Positions 1 through 6,727 are shown, numbered from the stretch's first letter. The stretch: 6,727 nt of DNA from an uncultured bacterium (GCA_913058555.1 CAJXRJ010000423.1:1-6727); one strand, 5' to 3'. Numbers and translations: made by a program. The notes: generated by a model not told the origin, from the letters alone.

Positions 1-25
1 AGCGTCAGATGTGTATAAGAGACAG
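1..25 (+). other. Nextera Read 1 adapter remnant (sequencing artefact)
   Basis: These 25 bases match the 3' part of the Illumina Nextera Read 1 transposase adapter: the AGCGTC tail followed by the 19-base Tn5 mosaic end (7-25). They are not genomic. Read as coding, they give false N-termini: GTG at 11 yields MYKRQ and ATG at 9 yields MCIRDR, both familiar adapter-translation artefacts. No start codon inside this stretch should be used. Confidence 0.97.
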
Positions 26-48
26 GAGAGGAGATTCGATATCCTCTC
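26..48. repeat. Small inverted repeat upstream of first gene
   Basis: The arms 26-32 (GAGAGGA) and 42-48 (TCCTCTC) are perfect reverse complements around a 9-base loop. The last adapter base, G25, extends the match by one pair with C49 by chance. The repeat sits just before the ATG at 56. It has no T-run, so it does not look like a Rho-independent terminator. It could be a weak mRNA hairpin in the leader or simple coincidence at the contig edge. The purine-rich left arm resembles a Shine-Dalgarno sequence but lies more than 20 bases from ATG 56, which is too far for normal use. Confidence 0.35.
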
Positions 49-55
49 CGGTCCC

Positions 56-3000
56 ATGCATTTGCACCTTGCGACCGCGCTGCTCGCCTTTGGCGGAGAC
101 ACGCCCGACTTCGATTCCGAGGTGCTTCCGATCCTCTCGGATCACTGCTTCCACTGCCACGGTCCAGATGCCGGGACGAGGAAGGCGGGGCTTCGATTGG
201 ACTCTGCGGCGGCCATCCTCTCAGCCGTCGAGCCGGGGGACTTGGAAGCCAGCGAGCTCCACTCCCGCATCACCGAGTCCGATCCCGATTGGATCATGCC
301 CCCGCCCGATTTCGAGAAGCCGCTCTCGGTGGACGAGGTCGAGACCCTGCGGGCTTGGATTGAAAGCGGGGCCAAGTGGGAGGCGCACTGGGCGTATCAA
401 CCCTTCGGGGCTGGGGACGTGCCGCCCAGGGAGCCGGCTCCCGATCCCGAGCTGAGCTGGAACAAGGATCCGATCGACACCTTCATCCGGCAACGTCTGG
501 CGGACGAAGGCCTCGCTGCCTCGGCGCCCGCGGAGCCGTCCGCTTGGCTCCGGCGCGTGACCCTCGACCTCACGGGCCTCCCGCCAACTCTCCCCGAGCT
601 CGATGCCTTCGATCGTCTCATGCTGGGCGCCCGGAGCCACGCCGAGCGACGGGCGGCCAAGGGGCTGGTGGTCGACGACCTTCTCGCGCGCAGGAGCCAC
701 GCGGAACACCGAACCCGGGAGTGGCTGGACGTGGCCCGCTACGCCGACACGAACGGTTATCAGAACGACTTCCGCCGGGACCAATGGCCGTGGCGGGACT
801 GGGTGCTCCAGGCGTTTGAATCGAACATGGCCTACGACCAGTTCGTCATGCGCCAGGTGGCCGGCGATTTGATGGAGGGAGCGGACACGGCGACGATCCT
901 CGGCACCGGATTCCAGCGCAACCACCGAATGGTGACGGAAGCGGGATCCCTCGACGAGGAGTGGCGTGTGGAGAACGTGGCGGACCGCGCGGAGACGACC
1001 GCGACGGCGTTCCTCGGCCTGACCCTCGCGTGTGCGCGATGCCACGACCACAAATACGACCAGCTCACCCAGGCGGACTACTATCGCTTCTACGGCTTCT
1101 TCAACTCCATCGATGAGAAGGGCGTGTACCAAGAGACGCGGGGCAACGTACCGCCATTGATCACCGTCCCGGCTCCCGACGTTACGGAGCGTCTTGGAGT
1201 CTTGGACGTGGCCATCGAGAAGCTGAAGGCCGATCTCGGGAACCTAGACGGAGAGGCGCTTGCGCGCTTTCGAAAGTGGCAGAGGTCGCTCGACCTCGAG
1301 GAAGAGCCGCAGCTGCCGCGGCCGCTCTTGACTTACACCGGCGAGACGGTCACGGAGGCTTCGAAGGCGCTCGATGCCGTGGTGCCGGGTTGGCTCGGGC
1401 CGGCTGCGATCGCCCTGGCGGGAAGCGCCGAAGCCGCCCCCGACCTCGGGCGCGCCGTTTCCTTCGAAGGGGACCGTTCGTTCACGGTTTCCATGTGGCT
1501 CAATCCCACCGGCCACGGCGCTGTCTACAGCCGCATGGTGGACGACGACACCTACCAGGGCACAGACCTCGTTCTCTTGAACGACATGCGGCCCGCGGTG
1601 CATCTGATCCACTCGTGGTCGGGGAACGCGATCAAAGTCGTGGGCAAGGAGCCTCTGAACAAGGATCTCTGGCAGCACGTGGCCGTGTCCTACGACGGCA
1701 CGGGCAAGGCGGCCGGCGTGATGATCTACATCAACGGTGTCGCCCAAGGGCTCACGGTCGAAAAAGATGCCCTCGACGGCACGATCGCTGTGGACGAACC
1801 GCTCAGGCTAGGCACCCGCCGCTACGCCGGGGATCTCACCGGGACGATGCTCGACTTTCGTATCGACCGGGATGCGTTCGACCGCTCCCAGGTCCTCGAC
1901 TTGGCCGAGCGCCGTGCGAAGCGTTCGCGGTCGACGGATTTCTTTGCGGCGTGTTTTGACGAGCCGCTACGGGAGAAGAGGGCCGCTCTTCGGGCGTTGT
2001 CTCAACAGCGCGCCCGCATGGTGGAGAACGAGATTCCAACGGCCATGGTCCTGCGCGACCGCGAGGAGCCGAGGGAGACCTTCGTCCTGGACCGCGGCCA
2101 ATACGACAAGCCCATCGGCGATCCCCTGCGGCCCGATATTCCCGCCGTCTTCGGGGGGCTCCCGGAGGACGGACCAACCGACCGCCTCGACCTCGCGAAG
2201 TGGCTCGTCGATCCCGCGAACCCGCTGACGGCGCGGGTCGCGGTCAATCGCGTGTGGACGGGCTTCTTTGGCACGGGCCTCACGACAACCCAGAACGACT
2301 TCGGCGTACGCGGGGATCGTCCCGAGCACCGCGAGCTCCTGAACCACCTTGCGGCGAGCCTTGTTCAGTCCGGCTGGGACCTGTGCGCCCTCGAGCGCCG
2401 CATCGCGCTGTCGGATGTCTACGGACAGACGTCGAACTGCGATCCGGCGCTCAGCAAGAAAGACCCCGCCAATCGGCTCCTGGCCCGTGGCCCGCGGCAC
2501 CGCTTGGATGCCGAGACCGTGCGCGACCAGGCCCTGGCGGTGAGTGGCCTCCTGAAGCCTCGCTTCGGTGGCCCATCCGTGAAGCCCTACCAGCCCGCGG
2601 GGCTTTGGGCAGAGCTCGCAGGTGGTGCGGGCCAGGGGGCGTACGTTCCCTCGGAGGGGGACGATCTCTTCCGGCGCAGCCTCTACACCTACCGCAAGCG
2701 CACCGTGCCCCATCCCACGCTCACGACCTTCGACGCGCCGGGGTTCGAGCTCTGCACCGTGGAGCGCTCCCGCACGAACACGCCGTTGCAGGCGTTGGCG
2801 GTGATGAACGACGTGACGTACGTGGAGGCGGCGCGCCACCTTGCGAAGGCCATGATGGAGGGGGCCGTGGACCCGGAGTCCCGACTCATGTTAGGCATGC
2901 GGATCGTGCTGAGCCGCCACCCGAACCCGGTCGAGCTCGACATTCTGGAGGGCGCCCTCGCGCGCCATCTCGCGGACTTCGCCGCCAACCCCGGGGCCGC

Positions 3001-3124
3001 ATCGGAGCTCTTGAGCCCTGGCGCGACCGCCCCTCCCGAGACCGATCGAACGCCAGAGTGGGCCGCGTACACGATGCTGGCTTCGACTCTCCTGAACCTC
3101 GACGAGGCGATCACCAAGCGATGA
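56..3124 (+). CDS. PSCyt1-DUF1549-LamG-DUF1553 (PSD1) family secreted planctomycete protein
   Basis: The predicted product is 1022 residues from ATG 56, a usual size for LamG-containing members of this family. Seen in order: a short hydrophobic N-terminus (about 1-14); a PSCyt1 cytochrome-c-like domain (about 15-108) with the haem-binding motif CFHCH at 31-35 followed by GPD; the linker signature AHWAYQPF near 110; DUF1549 (about 130-370) with DLTGLPPT, WLDVARYADTNGYQND and a second CxxCH motif, CARCH at 326-330, followed by DHKYD; a likely short coiled coil (about 375-410); a LamG/concanavalin-like domain (about 465-615); a charged linker containing PRETFVLDRGQYDKP; and DUF1553/PSD1 (about 700-1010) with NRVW, GGPSVKPYQPAGLW and RTNTPLQALAVMND. 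Family knowledge suggests an exported protein with possible c-type haem; its biochemical role is unestablished, and LamG suggests carbohydrate or surface binding. Start: ATG 56 is the first ATG in the genomic part of the frame. The frame is open back to the adapter, so the true start could lie off the contig, which would explain the unusually short, uncharged signal peptide. The stop overlaps the next start (ATGA). Confidence 0.93.
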   Translation: MHLHLATALLAFGGDTPDFDSEVLPILSDHCFHCHGPDAGTRKAGLRLDSAAAILSAVEPGDLEASELHSRITESDPDWIMPPPDFEKPLSVDEVETLRAWIESGAKWEAHWAYQPFGAGDVPPREPAPDPELSWNKDPIDTFIRQRLADEGLAASAPAEPSAWLRRVTLDLTGLPPTLPELDAFDRLMLGARSHAERRAAKGLVVDDLLARRSHAEHRTREWLDVARYADTNGYQNDFRRDQWPWRDWVLQAFESNMAYDQFVMRQVAGDLMEGADTATILGTGFQRNHRMVTEAGSLDEEWRVENVADRAETTATAFLGLTLACARCHDHKYDQLTQADYYRFYGFFNSIDEKGVYQETRGNVPPLITVPAPDVTERLGVLDVAIEKLKADLGNLDGEALARFRKWQRSLDLEEEPQLPRPLLTYTGETVTEASKALDAVVPGWLGPAAIALAGSAEAAPDLGRAVSFEGDRSFTVSMWLNPTGHGAVYSRMVDDDTYQGTDLVLLNDMRPAVHLIHSWSGNAIKVVGKEPLNKDLWQHVAVSYDGTGKAAGVMIYINGVAQGLTVEKDALDGTIAVDEPLRLGTRRYAGDLTGTMLDFRIDRDAFDRSQVLDLAERRAKRSRSTDFFAACFDEPLREKRAALRALSQQRARMVENEIPTAMVLRDREEPRETFVLDRGQYDKPIGDPLRPDIPAVFGGLPEDGPTDRLDLAKWLVDPANPLTARVAVNRVWTGFFGTGLTTTQNDFGVRGDRPEHRELLNHLAASLVQSGWDLCALERRIALSDVYGQTSNCDPALSKKDPANRLLARGPRHRLDAETVRDQALAVSGLLKPRFGGPSVKPYQPAGLWAELAGGAGQGAYVPSEGDDLFRRSLYTYRKRTVPHPTLTTFDAPGFELCTVERSRTNTPLQALAVMNDVTYVEAARHLAKAMMEGAVDPESRLMLGMRIVLSRHPNPVELDILEGALARHLADFAANPGAASELLSPGATAPPETDRTPEWAAYTMLASTLLNLDEAITKR
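633..710 (+). repeat. Short duplicated motif RSHAE(R/H)R inside DUF1549
   Basis: Residues 193-199 (RSHAERR) and 213-219 (RSHAEHR) of the first protein are near copies exactly 20 codons apart. At the DNA level, GGAGCCACGC is identical at 633-642 and 693-702, with further partial matches after it. The second copy lies where family members normally carry the segment just before WLDVARYADT. The first copy lies in a stretch that looks a few residues longer than is typical. A small in-frame duplication followed by drift is possible; chance is also possible. Confidence 0.4.
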
Positions 3125-4521
3125 TGGACCGCAGACACTTCCTCCATGCCGGCGCCGTCGGCCTTGGTTCCATCGCCCTGGGCGCCCTCGACCGAGCCTC
3201 GGGGGCTGCATTGCCTGGGCAGGGTCCCCTTGGGACCCATCACAAGCCCAAGGCGAAGCGCGTCATCTATCTGTTCCAGTCCGGCGCCCCGAGCCAGTTC
3301 GAAACCCTCGATCCGAAACCCGGCCTCGTCGACCAATTTGGCAAGGACCTGCCTGAGTCGATCCGAAAGGGCCAGCGGCTGACGACGATGACGTCGGGCC
3401 AGGCCAAATTCCCGATCGCGCCGTCGAAGTTCGGCGCCCAGCCGGCGGCTGGTTCAGGCGAGTTGATGGGGGACCTGTTGCCCCATACCCGTGCGATCGC
3501 CGATCGACTTTGCATCGTGCGGTCCATGGTCACGGAAGCGATCAACCACGACCCCGCCATCACCTTCGCCCAAACGGGATCGCAGCTTGCCGGGCGGCCG
3601 AGCATGGGCGCGTGGCTTTCCTACGGGCTTGGTTCCATGAACCAGGACCTGCCGACGTTCTCCGTCATGGTGTCCTCGAGCGGCGCGAAGCAGCCGCTCT
3701 ACTCGCGGCTCTGGGGCAGCGGCTTCCTGCCCACCCAGCACCAGGGCGTGAAGCTGCGCGGCGGCGTGGATCCGGTGCTCTATCTCGCCGACACGCCGGG
3801 TGTCGACCGCAAGCGTCGCCGGGGCATGCTCGATGACCTCGCGAAACTCAACGGCGCGCGCCCCGATGCGGATGCGGAGACCCGGGCACGCATCGAGCAG
3901 TACGAGCTCGCCTATCGGATGCAGGCGGCCGTCCCTGACTTGACGGACATCGGCTCCGAGCCCAAATCCGTGTTGGAGCGGTACGGCGAGGACGTCAAGA
4001 AGCCCGGCACCTTCGCCCGCAACTGCTTGCTCGCGCGGCGCATGATCGAGCGCGACGTGCGCTTCGTACAGCTCTATCACATGGGCTGGGATCACCATGG
4101 CAACCTGCCCAATGAGATCACCCGCTGCGCCAAGGACACGGACCAGGCGTCGGCGGCGTTGGTCCTGGATCTCGAAGAGCGTGGGCTGCTCGAGGACACG
4201 ATCGTCATCTCCGGCGGCGAGTTCGGCCGCACGGTGTACAGCCAGGGCGAGCTCACCAAGGAGAACTACGGCCGCGACCATCACCCGCGGTGTTTCTCCA
4301 TCTGGATGGCCGGTGGGGGCTTCAAGCCAGGCACCGTCTACGGCGAGACCGACGACTTCTCCTACAACATCGTCCGCGATCCCGTTCACACCCACGACCT
4401 GCACGCGACCGTCCTGCACCAGCTGGGGCTCGACCATGAGCGCCTGACCTATCGGTCCCAGGGCCGCGACTTCCGCTTGACGGACGTGCATGGGGAAGTG
4501 ATCCAAGGCTTGCTCGCGTGA
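3121..4521 (+). CDS. DUF1501 family protein (alkaline phosphatase superfamily), Tat-exported
   Basis: The product is 466 residues, a normal full length for DUF1501. The N-terminus MMDRRHFLHAG is a twin-arginine signal (R4-R5, then F7-L8), followed by a hydrophobic stretch to about residue 24, with a likely cleavage region near ASGAALPG. Family signatures seen: FQSGAPSQFETLDPKP near the start of the mature protein; DHHG-type metal-site motif HMGWDHHG (320-327); GGEFGRT (365-371); GRDHHP (384-389); and DPVHTHDLHATVLHQLGLDH (from 420). DUF1501 belongs to the alkaline phosphatase/sulfatase-like fold, and its His/Asp clusters are consistent with metal binding; the substrate is unknown. Tat export suggests it folds in the cytoplasm before crossing the membrane. 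The start is ATG 3121 (or the adjacent ATG 3124), overlapping the upstream stop by 4 bases, so translation is probably coupled. The same frame is open back to about 2200, but that stretch lies inside the first gene and shows no homology, so it is not part of this protein. Pairing with a DUF1553 gene is a standard planctomycete arrangement. Confidence 0.95.
   Translation: MMDRRHFLHAGAVGLGSIALGALDRASGAALPGQGPLGTHHKPKAKRVIYLFQSGAPSQFETLDPKPGLVDQFGKDLPESIRKGQRLTTMTSGQAKFPIAPSKFGAQPAAGSGELMGDLLPHTRAIADRLCIVRSMVTEAINHDPAITFAQTGSQLAGRPSMGAWLSYGLGSMNQDLPTFSVMVSSSGAKQPLYSRLWGSGFLPTQHQGVKLRGGVDPVLYLADTPGVDRKRRRGMLDDLAKLNGARPDADAETRARIEQYELAYRMQAAVPDLTDIGSEPKSVLERYGEDVKKPGTFARNCLLARRMIERDVRFVQLYHMGWDHHGNLPNEITRCAKDTDQASAALVLDLEERGLLEDTIVISGGEFGRTVYSQGELTKENYGRDHHPRCFSIWMAGGGFKPGTVYGETDDFSYNIVRDPVHTHDLHATVLHQLGLDHERLTYRSQGRDFRLTDVHGEVIQGLLA
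4505..4521 (+). promoter_or_regulatory. Weak ribosome binding site and GTGA stop-start overlap
   Basis: The DUF1501 stop TGA (4519-4521) overlaps a GTG start (4518-4520). AAGG at 4505-4508, nine bases before the GTG, is a weak Shine-Dalgarno candidate. The next in-frame ATG is not met until about codon 90 (near 4788), which would remove the first transmembrane helix, so GTG 4518 is the preferred start. The arrangement implies translational coupling to the DUF1501 gene. Confidence 0.55.
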
Positions 4522-6678
4522 TCGCAGGGGACACGGACCGAAAGTGGTCGAATCGCATTGGGAGTTGGCTGGCGGCACGCCCCCGGTGGGGAGGCGCCGT
4601 ACTGTCGATACTCCTGGGGCTGACGGTGCTCGGTGCCCTTCAGCCGCCGCCGAGCTTCCCCCTTGAGGACGGCACGGAGTGGGCGAAGGCGGCCCAGACG
4701 GACAATCAGTTTGGCCTGCCGCGGGCGGGGACGTTCATCGCCGTTTTTGCGAACGGCCCAGGCGGCGTGTTCGCGGCTGACGTGGAGATGGCCCTGCGTG
4801 CGGCCGAAGCCCAGGTCGAGGCGATTCCATGGGTCGGGCAGTGGGTGACGCCGTGGGACGTGCCGGGGCAGCGCGAGCGATCCCTCGAGGACCTCCGGGA
4901 TCACCCGATGGCCGGGGCCCCGATGCTCGGCCCGGACGGGCGCGGGCTGCTTGGCCCCGTCTTGTCGGTGAAACGTGCCGGGAATCGGTCGGTCTCCGAT
5001 TCGGTCCCCCGGCCGATCCCTCGGCCGGGGCCTGGCTACGCGGATGAGCTGATCGGCGCCGTGCGCGGGGCGTTCGATGCGCACGGCGTGGGGGACCGGC
5101 TTGATGTGGGCGTGACGGGGGAAGGGGTCCTGCGGAGCGCGCAGCAGCGGGCGTTCAAGGGCGAACGATGGGGCTTCATGGGCATGGGCGCACTGCTTGG
5201 GTTCCTGATCGCTTCCGTCGCCTTCCGGAGCGTGAGAGCGACCTTCCTCGCCGGTCTGCCGCCGCTCCTTGGGGTGGTCGTCGCCACGGGGCTTGCGCGG
5301 CTCCTGGGACTCGGCTCGGACGGATTCACGTCCATCGTCCTGCCGCTCCTCGTGCTGACGATCGGGTTCACTGACTCACTGCACATCGTCGTGGGCGCTG
5401 TGCGCGCGCGGCAGGCTGGCGCGACCGGCGGCGGTGACGCGACTCGGATCGCACTTTCCGAGCTCACCTGGCCGTGCGCCCTGACCTCCCTCACGACGGC
5501 CATTGGCTTTGCGTCCCTCGCGACGGCTGGCAGCCCGGTCATTGTGGACTTCGGGCTCTCGTGCGCGATTGCGACGGTCTCCACGTTCCTGTGCGTCATC
5601 GTTTCTATCCCTCTCCTCGCACGCACGCCTCTCGGGAAGAATCTCGAAGACGTGCGGCCGCCCAACTTCGATGGCGGAGCGGAGGGCGCGCGGCCGGGGC
5701 CCGTGGCGCGGGCCATCGCAGCCGTCACCGTGCGTAGTCTCCGGGCGCCCCGCGCCGTTGCGGTGTTGGGCGGGATCGCGACCGTGGTGCTCTGCGTGCT
5801 CGCGGCGGACCTTGGGGCCGACCGCAGGGCCTTGTCGGACCTCGCAGAAGGCACCCAGGCCGCACGGACCCTGCGCCGCGTCGACGCGGAGCTCGGCGGC
5901 ATCTTCCCGGTGCGAGTGCGGCTCGACTGGGACGAGGGCGTGGATCCGGCCACGGCCATTCAAGCGGCCTTCGAAGCGTCGGCCGTTCTTGACCAGGAGC
6001 CGCTGATCCACGGCGTGCACGGGCCCGCGGAGCTATTGAACGCCGTCGGTGGCAGCGCTGAACTGCTCGAGCTGATGCCTGACTTCCTGAAGGCCCCCTG
6101 GCTCTCCATGGCGGAGCGCCGTGGGCTCGTTCACGGCAGGATCCCCGACGGGGGCAGCGCGGCCCTCATCCCTGCTTTTCGGCGCGTGCGCGAGGGCCTT
6201 TCTGTCATCGACCGTCCTGGGGTTCGCATCTGCCTCGTGGGAAGTCATATCGCGTACCTGGAGACCGTGGATGAGATCACGGCGGACCTGCGCCGGAGCC
6301 TCGGGATCGCCGCCGTGTTGATTCTCTTGACCCTGGCCGTCGCGTTTCGATCCTGGCGCCTTGGACTCGCGAGCGTCGTGCCGAACCTGCTTCCCATCGG
6401 GGCAGCGGCCTCCGGGCTCTACCTCGTCGGTGCGAGCATCGACGTGTCCACGCTGACGGCGCTGACTCTCTCGTTGGGCATCGCGACCGACGACACGATT
6501 CACGTGCTGGCCAGGTGGAAACGAGAGGAGGCGGCGGGTGGCCCATTAGTCGACGCTGCGCGCCGGGCGGTGCTTCGAACCTTGCCTGCGTTGACGCTGA
6601 CGACGCTGACTCTCACCGCTGCGTTTGGCCAGCTGCTCGCGTCGGCGATCCCGACCATCCGTAACTTCGGTCTACTCG
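4518..6678 (+). CDS. RND/MMPL superfamily transporter (HAE3-like), 3' end missing
   Basis: The frame is open from GTG 4518 through the contig end without a stop; 720 complete genomic codons are present and anything read after 6678 is adapter. The layout is the RND two-half repeat: TM1 (about 24-41), a periplasmic domain of about 175 residues, TM2-TM6 (about 218-238, 243-267, 273-296, 317-338, 343-368), TM7 (about 413-432), a second loop of about 160 residues, then TM8-TM11 (about 596-612, 616-638, 645-668, 689-710). TM12 and the C-terminus are lost. TM4 carries GFTDSLH (283-289, Asp286) and TM10 the matching GIATDDTIH (654-662, Asp658-Asp659), the positions where RND proteins keep proton-relay acidic residues; GIxxDDTIH is typical of MMPL/HAE3-type predicted exporters. 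The modest loops fit HAE3/MMPL better than the AcrB-like HAE1 type. It would be an inner-membrane, proton-driven exporter of a hydrophobic or lipid-like substrate; the substrate is unknown. It overlaps the DUF1501 stop by 4 bases, so it is probably the third gene of the same operon. Confidence 0.88.
6450..6614 (+). repeat. 21-base in-frame direct repeat across TM10 and TM11 of the transporter
   Basis: The 21 bases at 6450-6470 recur at 6594-6614 with one mismatch (G6459 versus A6603). The copies are 144 bases, or exactly 48 codons, apart and in the same phase. They encode TLTALTL (from codon 645, entering TM10) and TLTTLTL (from codon 693, in TM11). Likely causes are low-complexity Thr/Leu helix sequence with strong codon bias, or a short gene-conversion or duplication event. 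It is not a mobile-element repeat. Confidence 0.75.
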
Positions 6679-6727
6679 CTGTCTCTTATACACATCTCCG
6701 AGCCCACGAGACTAGGCATGATCTCGT
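6679..6727 (-). other. Nextera Read 2 adapter with i7 index and P7 start (sequencing artefact)
   Basis: Positions 6679-6697 are the reverse complement of the Tn5 mosaic end (CTGTCTCTTATACACATCT). Then come CCGAGCCCACGAGAC (6698-6712, Read 2 adapter), the 8-base index TAGGCATG (6713-6720, which I recognise as Nextera i7 index N706) and ATCTCGT (6721-6727, start of the P7 primer). None of this is genomic. The transporter frame happens to stay open through it, so automatic annotation would add about 16 false residues to its C-terminus. Confidence 0.98.

Noticed and set aside
1..25. Tn5 mosaic end as evidence of a natural transposon
   Set aside because: The mosaic ends at both tips are joined to Illumina Read 1 and Read 2 tails and an index, so they come from library preparation, not a genomic Tn5-like element.
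25..49. Inverted repeat as a transcription terminator of an upstream gene
   Set aside because: There is no T-run after the stem, the stem is only 7-8 bp, and one base pair uses adapter sequence.
221..1132. Long antisense open frame of about 303 residues opposite the first gene
   Set aside because: The + strand here encodes clear PSCyt1/DUF1549 motifs. The antisense translation shows no recognisable domain and reflects high-G+C codon structure.
1967..2839. Antisense open frame of about 290 residues opposite the DUF1553 domain
   Set aside because: It mirrors strongly conserved + strand coding, has low-complexity Arg/Ala/Val composition and shows no family motifs.
2200..3120. A 307-codon N-terminal extension of the DUF1501 reading frame
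   Set aside because: It lies wholly inside the DUF1553 coding region in another frame, has the Arg/Gly/Pro-rich composition of a high-G+C shadow, and the recognisable Tat signal begins only at 3121.
3454..4578. Antisense open frame of about 374 residues opposite the DUF1501 gene
   Set aside because: It is the largest shadow frame, but the + strand carries conserved DUF1501 metal-site motifs throughout. The antisense frame runs past the real gene junction with no sensible start context.
5036..5959. Antisense open frame of about 307 residues, Ser/Arg/Pro-rich, opposite the transporter
   Set aside because: It is a shadow of the RND gene. The + strand frame gives coherent transmembrane helices and the TM4 motif, while the antisense product is low-complexity and basic.
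26..6678. CRISPR array, tRNA/rRNA gene, phage or defence island
   Set aside because: The genomic part is almost completely filled by three co-directional protein genes with 4-base overlaps; no array-like repeats, RNA gene signatures or mobile-element genes are visible.

Overview
The window is a short, high-G+C contig (about two thirds G+C by eye) with three tightly packed genes, all on the + strand, and essentially no non-coding DNA. Both tips are leftover Illumina Nextera sequencing adapter (1-25 and 6679-6727). The biological sequence is therefore 26-6678, and the contig is cut inside the gene at its right end and at or near the start of the gene at its left end.

The gene content points to Planctomycetota or a close relative (PVC group). 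A large secreted protein with PSCyt1, DUF1549, LamG and DUF1553 (PSD1) modules, followed by a Tat-exported DUF1501 protein, is a hallmark gene pair of that phylum and is also found in Verrucomicrobiota and some other environmental lineages. The high G+C and the Asp/Gly/Arg-rich proteins suit one of the high-G+C planctomycete lineages, but the sequence alone does not fix the genus or family.

Layout: 1-25 adapter; 26-55 short leader with a small inverted repeat; 56-3124 PSCyt1/DUF1549/LamG/DUF1553 protein; 3121-4521 DUF1501 protein; 4518-6678 N-terminal 720 codons of an RND/MMPL-type membrane transporter, with no stop before the contig ends; 6679-6727 adapter with an i7 index and the start of P7. 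Neighbouring genes overlap by 4 bases at both junctions (ATGA at 3121-3124, GTGA at 4518-4521), so the three are very probably one translationally coupled operon.

Function: by family knowledge, the first protein would be exported unfolded and could carry c-type haem at its CxxCH motifs. The second is an alkaline-phosphatase-superfamily protein exported folded through Tat. The third sits in the inner membrane and would use the proton gradient to move a hydrophobic or amphiphilic substrate. What they do together is not known; a shared cell-envelope or exported-substrate process is inference. I see no CRISPR array, mobile element, RNA gene or defence system. The more unusual points are the RND partner in a DUF1553-DUF1501 operon, a near-perfect in-frame repeat across two adjacent transporter helices, and the adapter-derived false protein N-terminus.
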